Shown: positions 15,895-24,991 of the stretch, piece by piece
How the letters are laid out: every line of letters begins with the position of its first letter
Numbering within the stretch: the first letter of the stretch is position 1
Assembly (NCBI GenBank): GCA_964593865.1
Contig: CAZQKE010000001.1
Coordinates: 1-38,836, forward strand
From: CAZQKE01 sp964593865
GTDB lineage: Bacteria; Chloroflexota; Anaerolineae; JAAYZQ01
Direction of reading: 5' to 3'
DNA length: 38,836 nucleotides
Position numbers and translations under genes: made by a program
Notes under the pieces: generated by a model
What the model was told of the DNA's origin: nothing
The model's database searches: none
Seen by the model: the letters and a program-made list of their open reading frames with translations, nothing else

Positions 15895-16686
15895 TTAGGA
15901 TCCCTCCCTTCCTCTGTGGAACATATGACCGGCGATGGACAATACAAGCCGTCGGGGTGCGAGGCGTGCTCCTAGAGCCATGGCTTTGTTCAGTCCTCCG
16001 TGGATGAAGCTGCTTCGGCCCTGTTCGAAGGCACGCAGGGCCTGGGCGACAACTTCCTCCGGCCCCGGCATGGAGCGGGGCCGAACGTCTTGGAGATCGG
16101 CAGCGGTCCAGAAGCCGGTGGCGGTAGGGCCGGGGCAGAGGGCCATGACGATCACGCCGTCGGCCCGCACTTCTTCCGCTACGGCTTCGGAGAAGCTGAG
16201 CACGAAGGCTTTGGTTGCGCCGTAGACGGCCAGGTAGGGGACCGGCTGAAAGGCTGCGGTAGAGGCGACGTTGATGACGCCCCCCCGTCGTCTCCGGCGC
16301 ATGGCCGGTAGGTAGAGGCGGGTCAGTTCCATCAGCGTGTTGACGTTGAGGCGCACCATGTCGGCCTGGACTTTGAGAGGGATCTCGGTGAATGCACCTC
16401 CCTTGCCGAACCCGGCGTTGTTGATGAGCAGGTCCACCTCCAGCCCTTGTTGCTGCGTTGTGGCAAAGAGGGATTGGGCGGCGGAAGGGAGGGCCAGGTC
16501 GGCGGCGATGACGTGGGTTTGGATGCCGTGGGCGTTGTGTAGCTCCTCCGCCAGTGTCTGCAACCGATCTCGGCGGCGGGCGACCAAGATCAGGCTTTTC
16601 CGTAAGGCGGCCAGCTGCCGCGCGAAAGCCTCGCCGATGCCACCGGATGCGCCGGTGATCAGAACGGTCTCAATGTTGTCGAGCAA
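15895..16686 (-). CDS. Short-chain dehydrogenase/reductase
   Basis: 263-aa classical SDR: TGASGGIG cofactor loop, NNAGFG, the catalytic Ser in NVASTAAF, and YGATK with Tyr and Lys; CPGPTATGF follows. NADP preference is suggested by VARRRDRL. I chose TTG 16686 because AAAGGAGG lies 5 nt upstream; GTG 16707 is in frame but overlaps that ribosome site. It is the last gene of the minus-strand glycan region, 93 bp after a GT87 gene. Substrate unknown: polyketide, fatty acyl or sugar are all possible. Confidence 0.9.
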   Translation of the reverse strand: MLDNIETVLITGASGGIGEAFARQLAALRKSLILVARRRDRLQTLAEELHNAHGIQTHVIAADLALPSAAQSLFATTQQQGLEVDLLINNAGFGKGGAFTEIPLKVQADMVRLNVNTLMELTRLYLPAMRRRRRGGVINVASTAAFQPVPYLAVYGATKAFVLSFSEAVAEEVRADGVIVMALCPGPTATGFWTAADLQDVRPRSMPGPEEVVAQALRAFEQGRSSFIHGGLNKAMALGARLAPRRLVLSIAGHMFHRGREGS

Positions 16687-16779
16687 GGCAACCTCCTTTC
16701 GGATCACTCAATTGCGGGATGGGTGTGTGGACGGCGACAATCGCCGTCGCCGCAGATTCGGAAGCCGTTGCTTTTGCGC

Positions 16780-18006
16780 TCATTTCTGCGCTTTTACATC
16801 GGCACGCAACAGAAATTGCCAATCCATCGCTGCCAAGAGCACAAGGGGCATGACGATCAGGTCCCAGGGCCGTCCGTTTTCTCCCCGGACGATGGGCCAC
16901 AGCAACCAGGGGATGAGCACCAGATCGGCCCAGACAAGCCCCTGCGCCACACGGGAACGCCATCCCGCCGGGCGTCGCTTCCGGTGGGCCAGGAGCACGA
17001 CGGCGGGCAGCAACAGCAGCGCCAGGTTGTAGCTCCCGGTCTGGGGGACGACCAGTTGGGTGACAATGACGGCCAGAGCCAGGGGCAAGGCTGCTTGGTC
17101 CCGGCCTCGCCAACGCCACAGCACCACCGCCAGCCCACCCAGCAGGACGGCGATCACCGCCGCGTTCAACCACGTGCCGATGGAAGGTGGTAGCCAATCT
17201 TCGGTTAATGCCAAGACCGGAAATTGTGTCGTGGAATAGTCCCGATAGGCCCGAATCTGACGGACATAATCGGCCAACCAGGGGCCGATGAACAGGACCG
17301 AAAGGGCTAACAACAGGGCCATAGCGCCGCTCAGTGTCCAAAAAGTACGTTGCTTCCTCCGGCCCGGCAGGCTAAGCAACAGGGCCAGTGCCGGTAGGAC
17401 GACCAGTTGTGGCTTGACCATGCCGGCAACGAGGGCCAGCCCGGCCAAGCGGTCGGACCGTTGCCCGGCGGCCCACAAAGCCACCGTTAGCCAGAAGAGC
17501 ACCCAGACGGTGGTCTGCCCCAAGACAAAGGCGATCATGCTGTAGCGAAAGGTCATGGCTGCCAGACAGAGGAGGAGAAAGGTCCGGCGTCCCGGTTGCC
17601 AGCGAACGGCGCGGACCGTCAGGGCTACGGATGCCACCACCAACGCCTGCTGCCCGGCGATCCACAGGGCGGCGGCGGCAGGGAAAGGGAGCAACAAAAA
17701 GGGCCAGGTAAGAAAAGGTGCGTAGGCCGGATAGGCGTAGCCGTGCTGGTTTTCATCAGGGCGGGCCGGTCGGCCGTAGATCGCTTCTTGGATGCGGAGC
17801 ATCACCGCCGGATCGTAGGGGTTGTGTCGCTCCAACAACACCTCTCGGCCCCCGGCCCAAAAGGGATAGAAATCAAGGGCATTGCCCAGGCGTTGGATGT
17901 GTATCCGGTAGATGGCATAGGCATCGGCCAGGAGGAGCAACAGCAACAGGATGCCCACCACCGCCGCCTGTCTCCACCGCTGCCTGCTTTCAGCGTGTGA
18001 ACTCAT
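16780..18006 (-). CDS. GT87 (DUF2029) family polytopic mannosyltransferase-like protein
   Basis: 408-aa membrane protein of the GT87/DUF2029 type, which in actinobacteria uses polyprenyl-phosphate-mannose. Visible: N-terminal helix, outer-loop DFYPFWAGGREVLLERHNPYDP with the acidic residue expected for catalysis, then VLGQTTVWVLF, and GLALVAGMVKPQL, the KPQ motif shared by all five GT87 proteins here. About ten hydrophobic segments. Its ATG lies inside the last codons of the upstream GT39 gene (17-nt overlap), so translation is coupled. It forms a GT87-GT39-GT87 triad with the two upstream genes. The sugar and acceptor are not known. Confidence 0.83.
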   Translation of the reverse strand: MSSHAESRQRWRQAAVVGILLLLLLLADAYAIYRIHIQRLGNALDFYPFWAGGREVLLERHNPYDPAVMLRIQEAIYGRPARPDENQHGYAYPAYAPFLTWPFLLLPFPAAAALWIAGQQALVVASVALTVRAVRWQPGRRTFLLLCLAAMTFRYSMIAFVLGQTTVWVLFWLTVALWAAGQRSDRLAGLALVAGMVKPQLVVLPALALLLSLPGRRKQRTFWTLSGAMALLLALSVLFIGPWLADYVRQIRAYRDYSTTQFPVLALTEDWLPPSIGTWLNAAVIAVLLGGLAVVLWRWRGRDQAALPLALAVIVTQLVVPQTGSYNLALLLLPAVVLLAHRKRRPAGWRSRVAQGLVWADLVLIPWLLWPIVRGENGRPWDLIVMPLVLLAAMDWQFLLRADVKAQK

Positions 18007-19573
18007 ACAGCTGCCAGCCTTCCCCTTCAGATTCCCCGCGCAGGCGCAAAACCAGGCGGGGATGTGTTTCTTTCCCGGTGTACAGGTCGTCGGTCGTCCG
18101 TGGGCGCGCGCCGTCCAGGATCAGGTAGCGGGCGTCGTAGCGGTCGGCAACGACCAGGATGGTGTCCAACGGTTCGTTGGGGATGGCGATGGCCGGATGA
18201 TGGGTGTGCCAGGTGAACCCCGGCGCGTCGCCGACCATAACCACGGCATCGGAGGCGACCCCTTGTTCCGCCAGCCAATGGCCGATCTGGGTGTAGTGGT
18301 CATCCCGCCGGTTCCACCCGCCGCCGAGCACCCCCGCCCGCGCCAGGGCCAGGAGCGTCACCAGCACGGCCAGAGCCACCAACCCTGCCCCGAACACCGG
18401 CCAGGCCTGCCGCACGCGCCAGCCCCGCAATCGCCGGGCCGCCCAACGGAGCGCCACCTCCAAGCCGGGGCCGGTGGCGGCGAAAAAGAAGGGCAGCAAC
18501 GCCCCACCGGAATGGAACAGTCCGCCGCGTGTCCCCGGAAAGGTGAACACAAAGGTCATGGTCAGGAAGAGGAGGGGCGCGTAGAGGAAAAAGGGCCACA
18601 AGAGCCGCTCCCGCCGCAGCTGCCATAACCCCAGGGCGACGAAAGGCGGTAAGAAGATGAGCAACCCTTCCGCCCACAGTCGTTGCAGGTTGAGCAGCAG
18701 AGCCTGCCCTTTGGAAGCCAGGATCGCTTGCCAGCCCCAGGCCAGGTAGTCGGCCAACGTCGGCGGGCGGCCATAGGCGAACAGGTCGTCGTAGGAAGTC
18801 AAAAAGATGGTGCCGGTCCCGGCGCCGCCCAGGGGGGAGCCAAAGGTCATCCAGTTGCGGAGGAACCACGGTCCCATGACGAGAAGGTAGCCACCGACAA
18901 GTAGCAGGTAACGGACAGCAGGTGGCCGGTGATCTGAAGCGGGTTTCCTGCCCGACGACAGGGGTGCGAACGGCAAAAGGACCCCCAATAGCAACAGCCC
19001 GTCGGCGCGGGCCAGGTGGGCGAACCCGGCGGCCAGCCCGGCCAGGCCAAACCAAAGGGGTCTCCCATCGCGCAGGCCCCGCCCGGCAGCCCATAGGCTC
19101 AGGCTGCCTGCCAGGGCGAAAGGTGCGAAATTGTCGGGCAGGACGAACACGTGGGCGTAAAAGCCGGGGAAAAGGCCCAACAACCCGGCCAAAAGGGCGT
19201 GCCGCCGCTCTGCGGTCAGGTCCCAAGCAAGGCCATAAGCCACCGGCGGCAGCAGGGCCGAAAGGAGCACAAAGGGCATTTGTACCGCCCGGAAGGAGCC
19301 GCCCAAAAGCAGATGCCCCAGGCCGCCCAGCATGGCCGTCAAAGGCAGCCAGTAGGCATAGCCGGGGTGGACCACCTTCTCCGGCGGGTCCAACCAGTTC
19401 CAGATGAACGGCTCGGTGAACCCTTGTCCTCCGGCGAGCTGCCGCGCTCCGACGGCATAGTAGTAGGCATCGGTGTAGCCCGGCCGGTCCAGCAGCCAAG
19501 CCGTCCCCAGACGCAGAGCCAGGGCCAGAGCCAACAGGATCAACAGATCGTGCCCATGCCGCTTGCTCCTCAT
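17990..19573 (-). CDS. GT39-like polytopic glycosyltransferase
   Basis: 527-aa GT-C protein: after the first helix it has DRPGYTDAYYYAVGARQLAGGQGF, typical of GT39/ArnT-like enzymes, followed by about a dozen hydrophobic segments and a soluble C-terminal domain carrying HHPAIAIPNEPLDT and RYDARYLIL. This tail is shared with the GT39 at 24988-26730 (GHPAIVLPGNEPPDA, RYDARWLII). The start ATG 19573 overlaps the preceding stop as ATGA; an in-frame start further upstream would lie inside the preceding gene. Middle of the second triad. Confidence 0.85.
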   Translation of the reverse strand: MRSKRHGHDLLILLALALALRLGTAWLLDRPGYTDAYYYAVGARQLAGGQGFTEPFIWNWLDPPEKVVHPGYAYWLPLTAMLGGLGHLLLGGSFRAVQMPFVLLSALLPPVAYGLAWDLTAERRHALLAGLLGLFPGFYAHVFVLPDNFAPFALAGSLSLWAAGRGLRDGRPLWFGLAGLAAGFAHLARADGLLLLGVLLPFAPLSSGRKPASDHRPPAVRYLLLVGGYLLVMGPWFLRNWMTFGSPLGGAGTGTIFLTSYDDLFAYGRPPTLADYLAWGWQAILASKGQALLLNLQRLWAEGLLIFLPPFVALGLWQLRRERLLWPFFLYAPLLFLTMTFVFTFPGTRGGLFHSGGALLPFFFAATGPGLEVALRWAARRLRGWRVRQAWPVFGAGLVALAVLVTLLALARAGVLGGGWNRRDDHYTQIGHWLAEQGVASDAVVMVGDAPGFTWHTHHPAIAIPNEPLDTILVVADRYDARYLILDGARPRTTDDLYTGKETHPRLVLRLRGESEGEGWQLYEFTR

Positions 19574-20616
19574 GGCTCCTCCTGTCCCTTGCCCAGCAGG
19601 TAGCCGATCATCAATACGGCGGCGATGATAAAGTCCAAACGCATAAATGCCTTGCCAAACCACCCCCGCAGAAACACGGAGAAAGAAGTCAGCCAACCGG
19701 CGAAAGCCCAGCCCAGACCCAGGGGCAAGAGGCTGAAAGTCAGCACGTGAATCAGGCTATGGCTGCCCAGGTATAACGTAATGAGGGGGTGGGCAGCAAC
19801 CAACGCCCCCAAGTTGCGGCGGGTACGGGGCAGCCGCAACACCCACCAGGCCAAGGCTACCGCTACCGGGGCCATCCACAGACCGATGCTCCGCCAGGGT
19901 GTGATATTGTGGCCGACGTTCACCAATCTCAGGATCGAAGGGCCACCGGCCCAACGCAGCGGCCAATCCCAACCGTGGATGATGAGAGAGAGCAAAAACA
20001 CCCCCAACGGCACCAGCATCGCCCGGAACCGTTGCCGATGGTGGAGCAGGAGCCAGAGGGCGACCAGAAAGCAAGCCTGGGGCTTGGCCGCCATCAAGAC
20101 AAGGGCCAACCCTAATAGGTGGGGACGGTCGTCTGCCAGCCAGGCCAGAATGATGCCCAGCATGGGGACGATCTCAACCGGGCCGTAAACGACAAAGACG
20201 GCAATGGACGGAGAAGCAAAGATCAACCATCGGTATCTGGCAGGGTACTCTTTGGTAAACCAGGCTATCAGCAAGATCGTTCCTGTTACCAGCAGACCCC
20301 ACCCCACCCAGGTTGGCCAACCGGCCAACGGGATCAGGAGCCAAAGCAGCCAGGGCGGGTTCCAAAAGCCGCAGCCCCATTGTGTATCCTCATAGAGTAC
20401 CAAACTGCCGTCTAGCCAACCCCGGGTGATGGGCCGGAAGTAAACCTCCCAATCCGAGGCAAAAGGGATCATGGTTGTCAAAAAGTGTAGCCCCACGACC
20501 AGCAGGGCCACCGTTGCCAGGAGCACACCCCACTGGAACAGTGGTTGTTGTTGCATCCGGTGGTGTTTGTACCGTGGCCAACGGGGCATTGTCCCGCTGC
20601 TACTCGGCGTTTTCAT
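19570..20616 (-). CDS. Short GT87-like polytopic protein
   Basis: 348 aa if started at ATG 20616 (other candidates are 20589 and 20556; no ribosome site decides). First outer loop is FASDWEVYFRPITRGWLDG, then WGCGFWNPPWLLWLLIPLAG, GPVEIVPMLGIILAWLADD and LVLMAAKPQACF with the family KPQ motif. Shorter than classical GT87 proteins and closest to the gene at 24035-24991, with which it shares the YGxVxxxxxLGI block. It is coupled by ATGA overlap to the next GT39. It starts about 97 bp after the methyltransferase, with no clear promoter. Confidence 0.75.
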   Translation of the reverse strand: MKTPSSSGTMPRWPRYKHHRMQQQPLFQWGVLLATVALLVVGLHFLTTMIPFASDWEVYFRPITRGWLDGSLVLYEDTQWGCGFWNPPWLLWLLIPLAGWPTWVGWGLLVTGTILLIAWFTKEYPARYRWLIFASPSIAVFVVYGPVEIVPMLGIILAWLADDRPHLLGLALVLMAAKPQACFLVALWLLLHHRQRFRAMLVPLGVFLLSLIIHGWDWPLRWAGGPSILRLVNVGHNITPWRSIGLWMAPVAVALAWWVLRLPRTRRNLGALVAAHPLITLYLGSHSLIHVLTFSLLPLGLGWAFAGWLTSFSVFLRGWFGKAFMRLDFIIAAVLMIGYLLGKGQEEP

Positions 20617-20713
20617 TGCATTTGCTCTAGATCCTAGTTTCGTTGAACGTATGGTGGGCAAAGATGATGCGGAGTTGCCAAGATCCGGACCGGTTGCCCT
20701 TTTGCACGGAAGA

Positions 20714-22096
20714 TTATTTTTTCATCAGATAGAGTATCCTGCCGGAATCTTTTAACCGAACAGACTCAAGGATGGTAAAATGCCGACAAAACGCTTTCTC
20801 GAAGGTTGTTTGTGTGTATTCGGCAAAGATGTCTGCACGGGTCGTCAGGAGCCGCCGAACTTGGGAATCGCTCTTGGGTACAAACTCAATGATAAGCCAA
20901 CGGCATATCCGGGAGAAAAAGTCGGCAATTTTGTCGAAAGGCAGGTTGTTTGAGATCGCCAAATGGTGTAACAAGGCCAAGGCCAGCACCGTGTCGGCCG
21001 GACCACGTTCGATGAGGGACATCCGTTCCCGATTCTCCCAGCCCACGCCAGGGCTAGGGTTGGTCAGATCCACAAGCAAGGGCAAGATGTTGGATTCACG
21101 CTCTTGGATGCATTGTACGTAGTTGGCCTCAACGCACGCCGGGTCGGCATCTACGGAGATGGTCAGAGCCCCTTTGGCAGCGGCGATGCGGCTGAACAGG
21201 CCGGTATTGGCCCCTAGATCCCAAACGATTTTGGGGTTAGTTTTATCCAAGAAAGCCGCTACGGTGTCTTTTTTATGCTGCCAGGCCCGTGGCGAATAGT
21301 TGGTGTCCTGCATATAGTCCACCCATTCCGTTCTTCGGGGCTGCCAGTGCATTTTTTCGATTGCCCGCTCCAAGCTGTCAATGAGACCGAGAAAGGACAT
21401 ACGGCTCATCGGGTGGTCGGGCAGAGCGACCGATTTCCGGGCAAAGTGCTTCTGGCTCTTGGCGTGTAGGTGGATATGCGACAGCAAGGTGAATCGGAAG
21501 CGGCTGCGTAGCGGCAGCAGCGAACCGGCCAGGTCCAGAGGAATGCCATCTATGTAGAGACGCAACATTTGGCCGAGCCGAACGTCCGTGTAACTCATCA
21601 ACGACAGTGGTGCGAGAAAGTGTTGACAGAACTGCCGATAAGCTACCCATGGCCGGCCTTCCCGGTAGATTTCGAAGGACAGTGTGTCAATGAAAATCGG
21701 CCGTCCTCGGTAGAACTGGACATTGTAGGCACTGGCATCTTTGAGCGACATGCCGAATTCAAGGGCCATCTTCTGAATCGCCAGGGTCAGCAAGGCTGCA
21801 TCTTTTAGCTGGCTGAAGGACCACTCGTAAGGATAGGATATAAACGGGATCGGTTCGGGCCGGATGATTTTGTACGCTTGGGTAGTCCCACCGCTTTCTG
21901 CCTTGACTTCTTGATGGGGGATGAGCAGGTCGGCGTTCACCAAGGAACGATAAAGGCCGGAAGCAAGCAAGTGATCGTAATGCTCTCGGTAGACCTGATT
22001 GATTTGGCGATAGACCCGGCCTTCTCGGGAAAAGAGGAAGCCGCTCGGGTCGCGGAAGGAACTGAAAATCGGCTCATTGCTTGGTATCGTGCTCAT
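20714..22096 (-). CDS. SAM-dependent methyltransferase with kinase-like N-terminal half (NoeA-like)
   Basis: 460 aa. The C-terminal half is a class I methyltransferase: VWDLGANTGLFSRIAA (291-306), then SVDADPACVEANY, and ALALLHHLAI. The N-terminal half begins FRDPSGFLFSREGRVYRQI and holds LKDASAYNVQFY followed by FIDTLSFE: Asp120-x4-Asn125 and Asp137 twelve residues later, the spacing of a protein-kinase catalytic loop and DFG Asp, with Lys76 (AYKII) as a possible ATP lysine. I recall nodulation protein NoeA as a distant likeness. Start ATG 22096 overlaps the small YLDPGSGS gene by 23 nt. Substrate is probably a glycan or lipid precursor (inference). Confidence 0.82.
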   Translation of the reverse strand: MSTIPSNEPIFSSFRDPSGFLFSREGRVYRQINQVYREHYDHLLASGLYRSLVNADLLIPHQEVKAESGGTTQAYKIIRPEPIPFISYPYEWSFSQLKDAALLTLAIQKMALEFGMSLKDASAYNVQFYRGRPIFIDTLSFEIYREGRPWVAYRQFCQHFLAPLSLMSYTDVRLGQMLRLYIDGIPLDLAGSLLPLRSRFRFTLLSHIHLHAKSQKHFARKSVALPDHPMSRMSFLGLIDSLERAIEKMHWQPRRTEWVDYMQDTNYSPRAWQHKKDTVAAFLDKTNPKIVWDLGANTGLFSRIAAAKGALTISVDADPACVEANYVQCIQERESNILPLLVDLTNPSPGVGWENRERMSLIERGPADTVLALALLHHLAISNNLPFDKIADFFSRICRWLIIEFVPKSDSQVRRLLTTRADIFAEYTQTTFEKAFCRHFTILESVRLKDSGRILYLMKK

Positions 22097-22304
22097 CGGA
22101 AGCCGATCCGGAAAATATCTTCTTAACGAAAAGTTTGATTCTGCCCCAGAACATGCGCAAGGCGAACAAAAGCCCGACCAGAGTTGCCAGCAGCAGCTGG
22201 AAAATGTAGCTGCCGCTCCCGGGGTCCAAATAGGCATAGGCCGGTGGAGAAAGGGCAAGACTCAATACCAAGAGGAAAAAGAGCAATTCGATTCTTGATG
22301 GCAT
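22074..22304 (-). CDS. Small secreted/membrane protein with YLDPGSGS motif
   Basis: 76 aa. A hydrophobic N-terminus ending PPAYA looks like a signal peptide cut just before YLDPGSGSYIFQ, followed by a second hydrophobic helix and a basic amphipathic tail (WGRIKLFVKKIF). I know this Y-[IL]-D-P-G-[ST]-G-S motif from small bacterial proteins next to sulfatase-like or methyltransferase genes, but no function for it. Start ATG 22304 has GAGG about 9 nt upstream; a longer frame exists but lacks a ribosome site. Its 3' end overlaps the methyltransferase start, so the two are coupled. It lies about 140 bp after the alkaline-phosphatase-like gene and has its own promoter. Confidence 0.8.
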   Translation of the reverse strand: MPSRIELLFFLLVLSLALSPPAYAYLDPGSGSYIFQLLLATLVGLLFALRMFWGRIKLFVKKIFSGSASDEHDTKQ

Positions 22305-22371
22305 AATCAAGACCTCATGAAATATCGTAATGCCCCGTCGCGGCAATCATACTGCGCGTATGGTCGTAGGG

Positions 22372-22399
22372 ATTTTACCACATTTTCCGGTTTTGGCAA
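22372..22399 (-). promoter_or_regulatory. Promoter upstream of the YLDPGSGS gene
   Basis: Minus strand TTGCCA (22399-22394), 16-bp spacer, TAAAAT (22377-22372). The gap to the upstream gene is about 140 bp, unusually long for this tight region, which supports a separate start point. Confidence 0.6.
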
Positions 22400-22443
22400 G
22401 GGATTCATGCCGGGGGTTGACAATGGCAACACGACAACATAAT

Positions 22444-24003
22444 TTACGGTTGTTCGGTCTCTGCGGTCACGTCTATAAATTGATACGGCCGATCCCACGT
22501 GGAAAAGTAGATCCTATCCTCCAACAGTTCAAGATCGGTACCCAAGTACTCGTTGAAAATCAGCCTGAAGGTGTTGACCGGCGTGATCCCATCGTATAGC
22601 CCGGCAGATCCTTTTCCCGGCAGGTGATAGGCGTTAAGAATGGAGAAACGTTCTCGCAGGTTTGTGTTCTCCGGATGTTCCCAGTCCAACGTGGAAGCAG
22701 GGCCGTGGTCGCCTTGAAGGACAATGATCGTCGGTCGGGATGCGTGGGCCAGCAGATTGCGGAGGATAGGTTCTATTTTGTTGTTGACGAAGGTGAGCTG
22801 TCTTACGTATCCTTTCCTGTATTCGGCCTGGGATAGTGGTCGTTCGCCATCCCTCATCCCGGTTTGAAGGTCAAACTGTTGCTGTGGTTGAACAGGGTTG
22901 CCTTGTTCGTCAAAGACGAAAGGGCCGTGCGGCGCGAGGATATGGGCAAAGACGAAATAGGGTTCGGGCCATTGTGGTGGCTCGGATAGCAGATCAAAGC
23001 TGGTTAGGATTTTCTGACGGTGCATTTCATAAGGATCTACAAGCCCTGTCCGGACCGTCAACCAGGGGATGGGGGTGTTGCATAAGAGTCGAATTTCTAA
23101 ATCGCTCCAAGAGGTAGCCGATACTGTGTGGACATCGGAGCTTCTCAGCGTCGTAGACTTGAATCCCGAAGGCAATCCGACAATCGTATAGCCTTGCTCT
23201 CTCAGGAAGTGCATAACTTGGTTGTTCTGGATCAGGTATTCGAGCGGCCCTCTATCTGCAGTTTCGGGGCTAAGCCGATTGCTCAGATCGTCTAAATAAG
23301 CGAGGTTCAGGGATGAAGACAGCGACAGATCCGTTTGGGCATAGTTGGAGCGACTCTTGTCGGCGACGAAAAAGCCCAGTTGTTTTAACGAATCCACAAA
23401 TTCGGAGTTGTCAAAATCGTATATTTCCAAGAGGATGTCCTCTCGGCCGTATGCATCTAGGATGATGTAGTAAATGTCGGGCAGGTCTTCAAGCGGTACG
23501 GTGCTCGTTCGGCTGATCTGGGCAGGTCCTACCGTTGCCCGAACGTCCCGGTTAGAAGTCTTGATCTCATACAGACCGATGTTGAACAGTGGTAACAAAA
23601 CCAAAGTCAGAGCCATCACGTTCAGAATGCGGGTGATGTCCTGCCAGCCATTTTGGATGCGCATGATGATCACTACTCCACCGAGGAAGAGTACCGTCCA
23701 GGTGATCATCAGTGCAAGGGACTCGTCTGTCGCCGAGTATTGCATCTTTTCCCCCCACAGCATTCTATGGACATGGGCGTAGGAAAAAAACAGAATTGAG
23801 AACAACGAGACTACGGCTCCTCCTTTGGCAATGTTCCTCAGAACTGCAGCGATCAGCAGAAACAAGATGGAGGTTAGACCGATCAGAAGCAACAGCGGTC
23901 TCCATATCTGCGCAGGCGATAGGAATTCCAAGTTCTGGGAGTATAAGGATAGGATTGGCCACATTGCAAGCAGCAAAGGATGGATTACTAGGCTTTTTTT
24001 CAT
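22444..24003 (-). CDS. Alkaline-phosphatase-superfamily membrane enzyme (sulfatase/phosphoethanolamine-transferase-like)
   Basis: 519 aa. Four or five N-terminal helices (to about 145), then an outside catalytic domain of the sulfatase/LTA-synthase type: YYIILDAYGRED (Asp183, metal), Thr224 in YAQTDLSLSSSLN (probable nucleophile), APHGPF (His359) and QGDHGP (Asp432, His433). A Thr rather than the CxPxR formylglycine site argues against a true sulfatase and for a transferase of phospho-groups or a phosphodiesterase. ATG 24003 follows GGAG by 8 nt; a GTG at 24024 is possible. It follows the GT87 gene by 31 bp. Confidence 0.85.
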   Translation of the reverse strand: MKKSLVIHPLLLAMWPILSLYSQNLEFLSPAQIWRPLLLLIGLTSILFLLIAAVLRNIAKGGAVVSLFSILFFSYAHVHRMLWGEKMQYSATDESLALMITWTVLFLGGVVIIMRIQNGWQDITRILNVMALTLVLLPLFNIGLYEIKTSNRDVRATVGPAQISRTSTVPLEDLPDIYYIILDAYGREDILLEIYDFDNSEFVDSLKQLGFFVADKSRSNYAQTDLSLSSSLNLAYLDDLSNRLSPETADRGPLEYLIQNNQVMHFLREQGYTIVGLPSGFKSTTLRSSDVHTVSATSWSDLEIRLLCNTPIPWLTVRTGLVDPYEMHRQKILTSFDLLSEPPQWPEPYFVFAHILAPHGPFVFDEQGNPVQPQQQFDLQTGMRDGERPLSQAEYRKGYVRQLTFVNNKIEPILRNLLAHASRPTIIVLQGDHGPASTLDWEHPENTNLRERFSILNAYHLPGKGSAGLYDGITPVNTFRLIFNEYLGTDLELLEDRIYFSTWDRPYQFIDVTAETEQP

Positions 24004-24034
24004 CTTGCTTTCTCCGTCCGGCACCGATGCTTGC

Positions 24035-24991
24035 TCATGGCAGGGATTTTCTCTCTCGGAAGGGCCATAGATGACGCCATGCTTTCCAGGTGTAACGACA
24101 ATAAAGTACGAGGGGAACCAAGGTCACCAATTCCAACGCTTGCCATTGGAAAAAGAAAAAAAGAAACCCGATGTTCCCCAGCCAGGCTATCCATCCTATG
24201 GGGAAGGTTTGCAAGGCCAGAATGCTTTTCTGCTGGTAATAAGGCATTGTCAAAGCACTGGTCGTGAGGAAGAGGAGCAGTTTTTCCTGCCGTGGCAATC
24301 CGGCCGGAAGCACCGGCAGCCACAACAACAAGGCCCACGGGCCGACGAATTCCCAGATGGTGATGCTGCCGTGTCGGCACAAGGTGTTGCGGACGGTGAT
24401 ATGGTCCCACCATTCCGGGACCCACCAGCCGTACTTGGCAATGGAACCCAGAAAAACGGCGATGGGCACGACCAGGGAGAGGAGTTTTTCTTTGGGTGTG
24501 AGCCACCACCACAGAAGGAGGAGGGCAGGAGCCGAAATTTGTGGCTTGACGGATGCCAGTACGAACCCGATCCCTACCAGCCAGGGATTATGGCGGGTGG
24601 AGGCCCACCAACCGATCGCGATGCCCAAAATCACGATGGCGTCGACCTGTCCGTAGTACAGCAACGCGCCGAACTGATAGGTGAGGAGGACATGCAACAG
24701 CCGTCCGCGGAAGATGCGGGTTGCGATAATCAACGAGATGAGGGACCCCAACATCAGGCTGAGGTGGGCCAGGGGAAAAGGGATGAGGGCCAGCAAATCA
24801 AATAGGGGACGTAGCCAGTAGGGGTTGTAGAAGTCTTTTAGATCACCTTGCGTTGTTGGCAGGTATGCATGTCGTAGGTCCGTCCCACCCAGGGGTAGGA
24901 GAGAGAAGACGATGATGACTCCCAGGGCGATGCCCACGACGATGGTGTCTTCTATTGTGGCGTTCCACGTCTTTTTGGCCTCTTGGCTCAT
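24035..24991 (-). CDS. Short GT87-like polytopic protein
   Basis: 318-aa membrane protein. First loop TQGDLKDFYNPYWLRPL, then YYGQVDAIVILGIAIGWWAS and FVLASVKPQIS with the KPQ motif, and MPYYQQKSILAL. It resembles the short GT87 at 19570-20616 rather than the long ones. ATG 24991 overlaps the GT39 stop as ATGA. Third gene of the first GT87-GT39-GT87 triad. Being short, it may be a partner rather than a full enzyme. Confidence 0.75.
   Translation of the reverse strand: MSQEAKKTWNATIEDTIVVGIALGVIIVFSLLPLGGTDLRHAYLPTTQGDLKDFYNPYWLRPLFDLLALIPFPLAHLSLMLGSLISLIIATRIFRGRLLHVLLTYQFGALLYYGQVDAIVILGIAIGWWASTRHNPWLVGIGFVLASVKPQISAPALLLLWWWLTPKEKLLSLVVPIAVFLGSIAKYGWWVPEWWDHITVRNTLCRHGSITIWEFVGPWALLLWLPVLPAGLPRQEKLLLFLTTSALTMPYYQQKSILALQTFPIGWIAWLGNIGFLFFFFQWQALELVTLVPLVLYCRYTWKAWRHLWPFRERKSLP

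Noticed and set aside
15895..16707. GTG at 16707 as SDR start
   Set aside because: It overlaps the good AAAGGAGG site that serves the TTG at 16686, and the extra residues lie outside the fold.
22444..24003. True formylglycine-dependent sulfatase
   Set aside because: No CxPxR or SxPxR motif; a Thr at 224 is the likely nucleophile, so I call only the superfamily.
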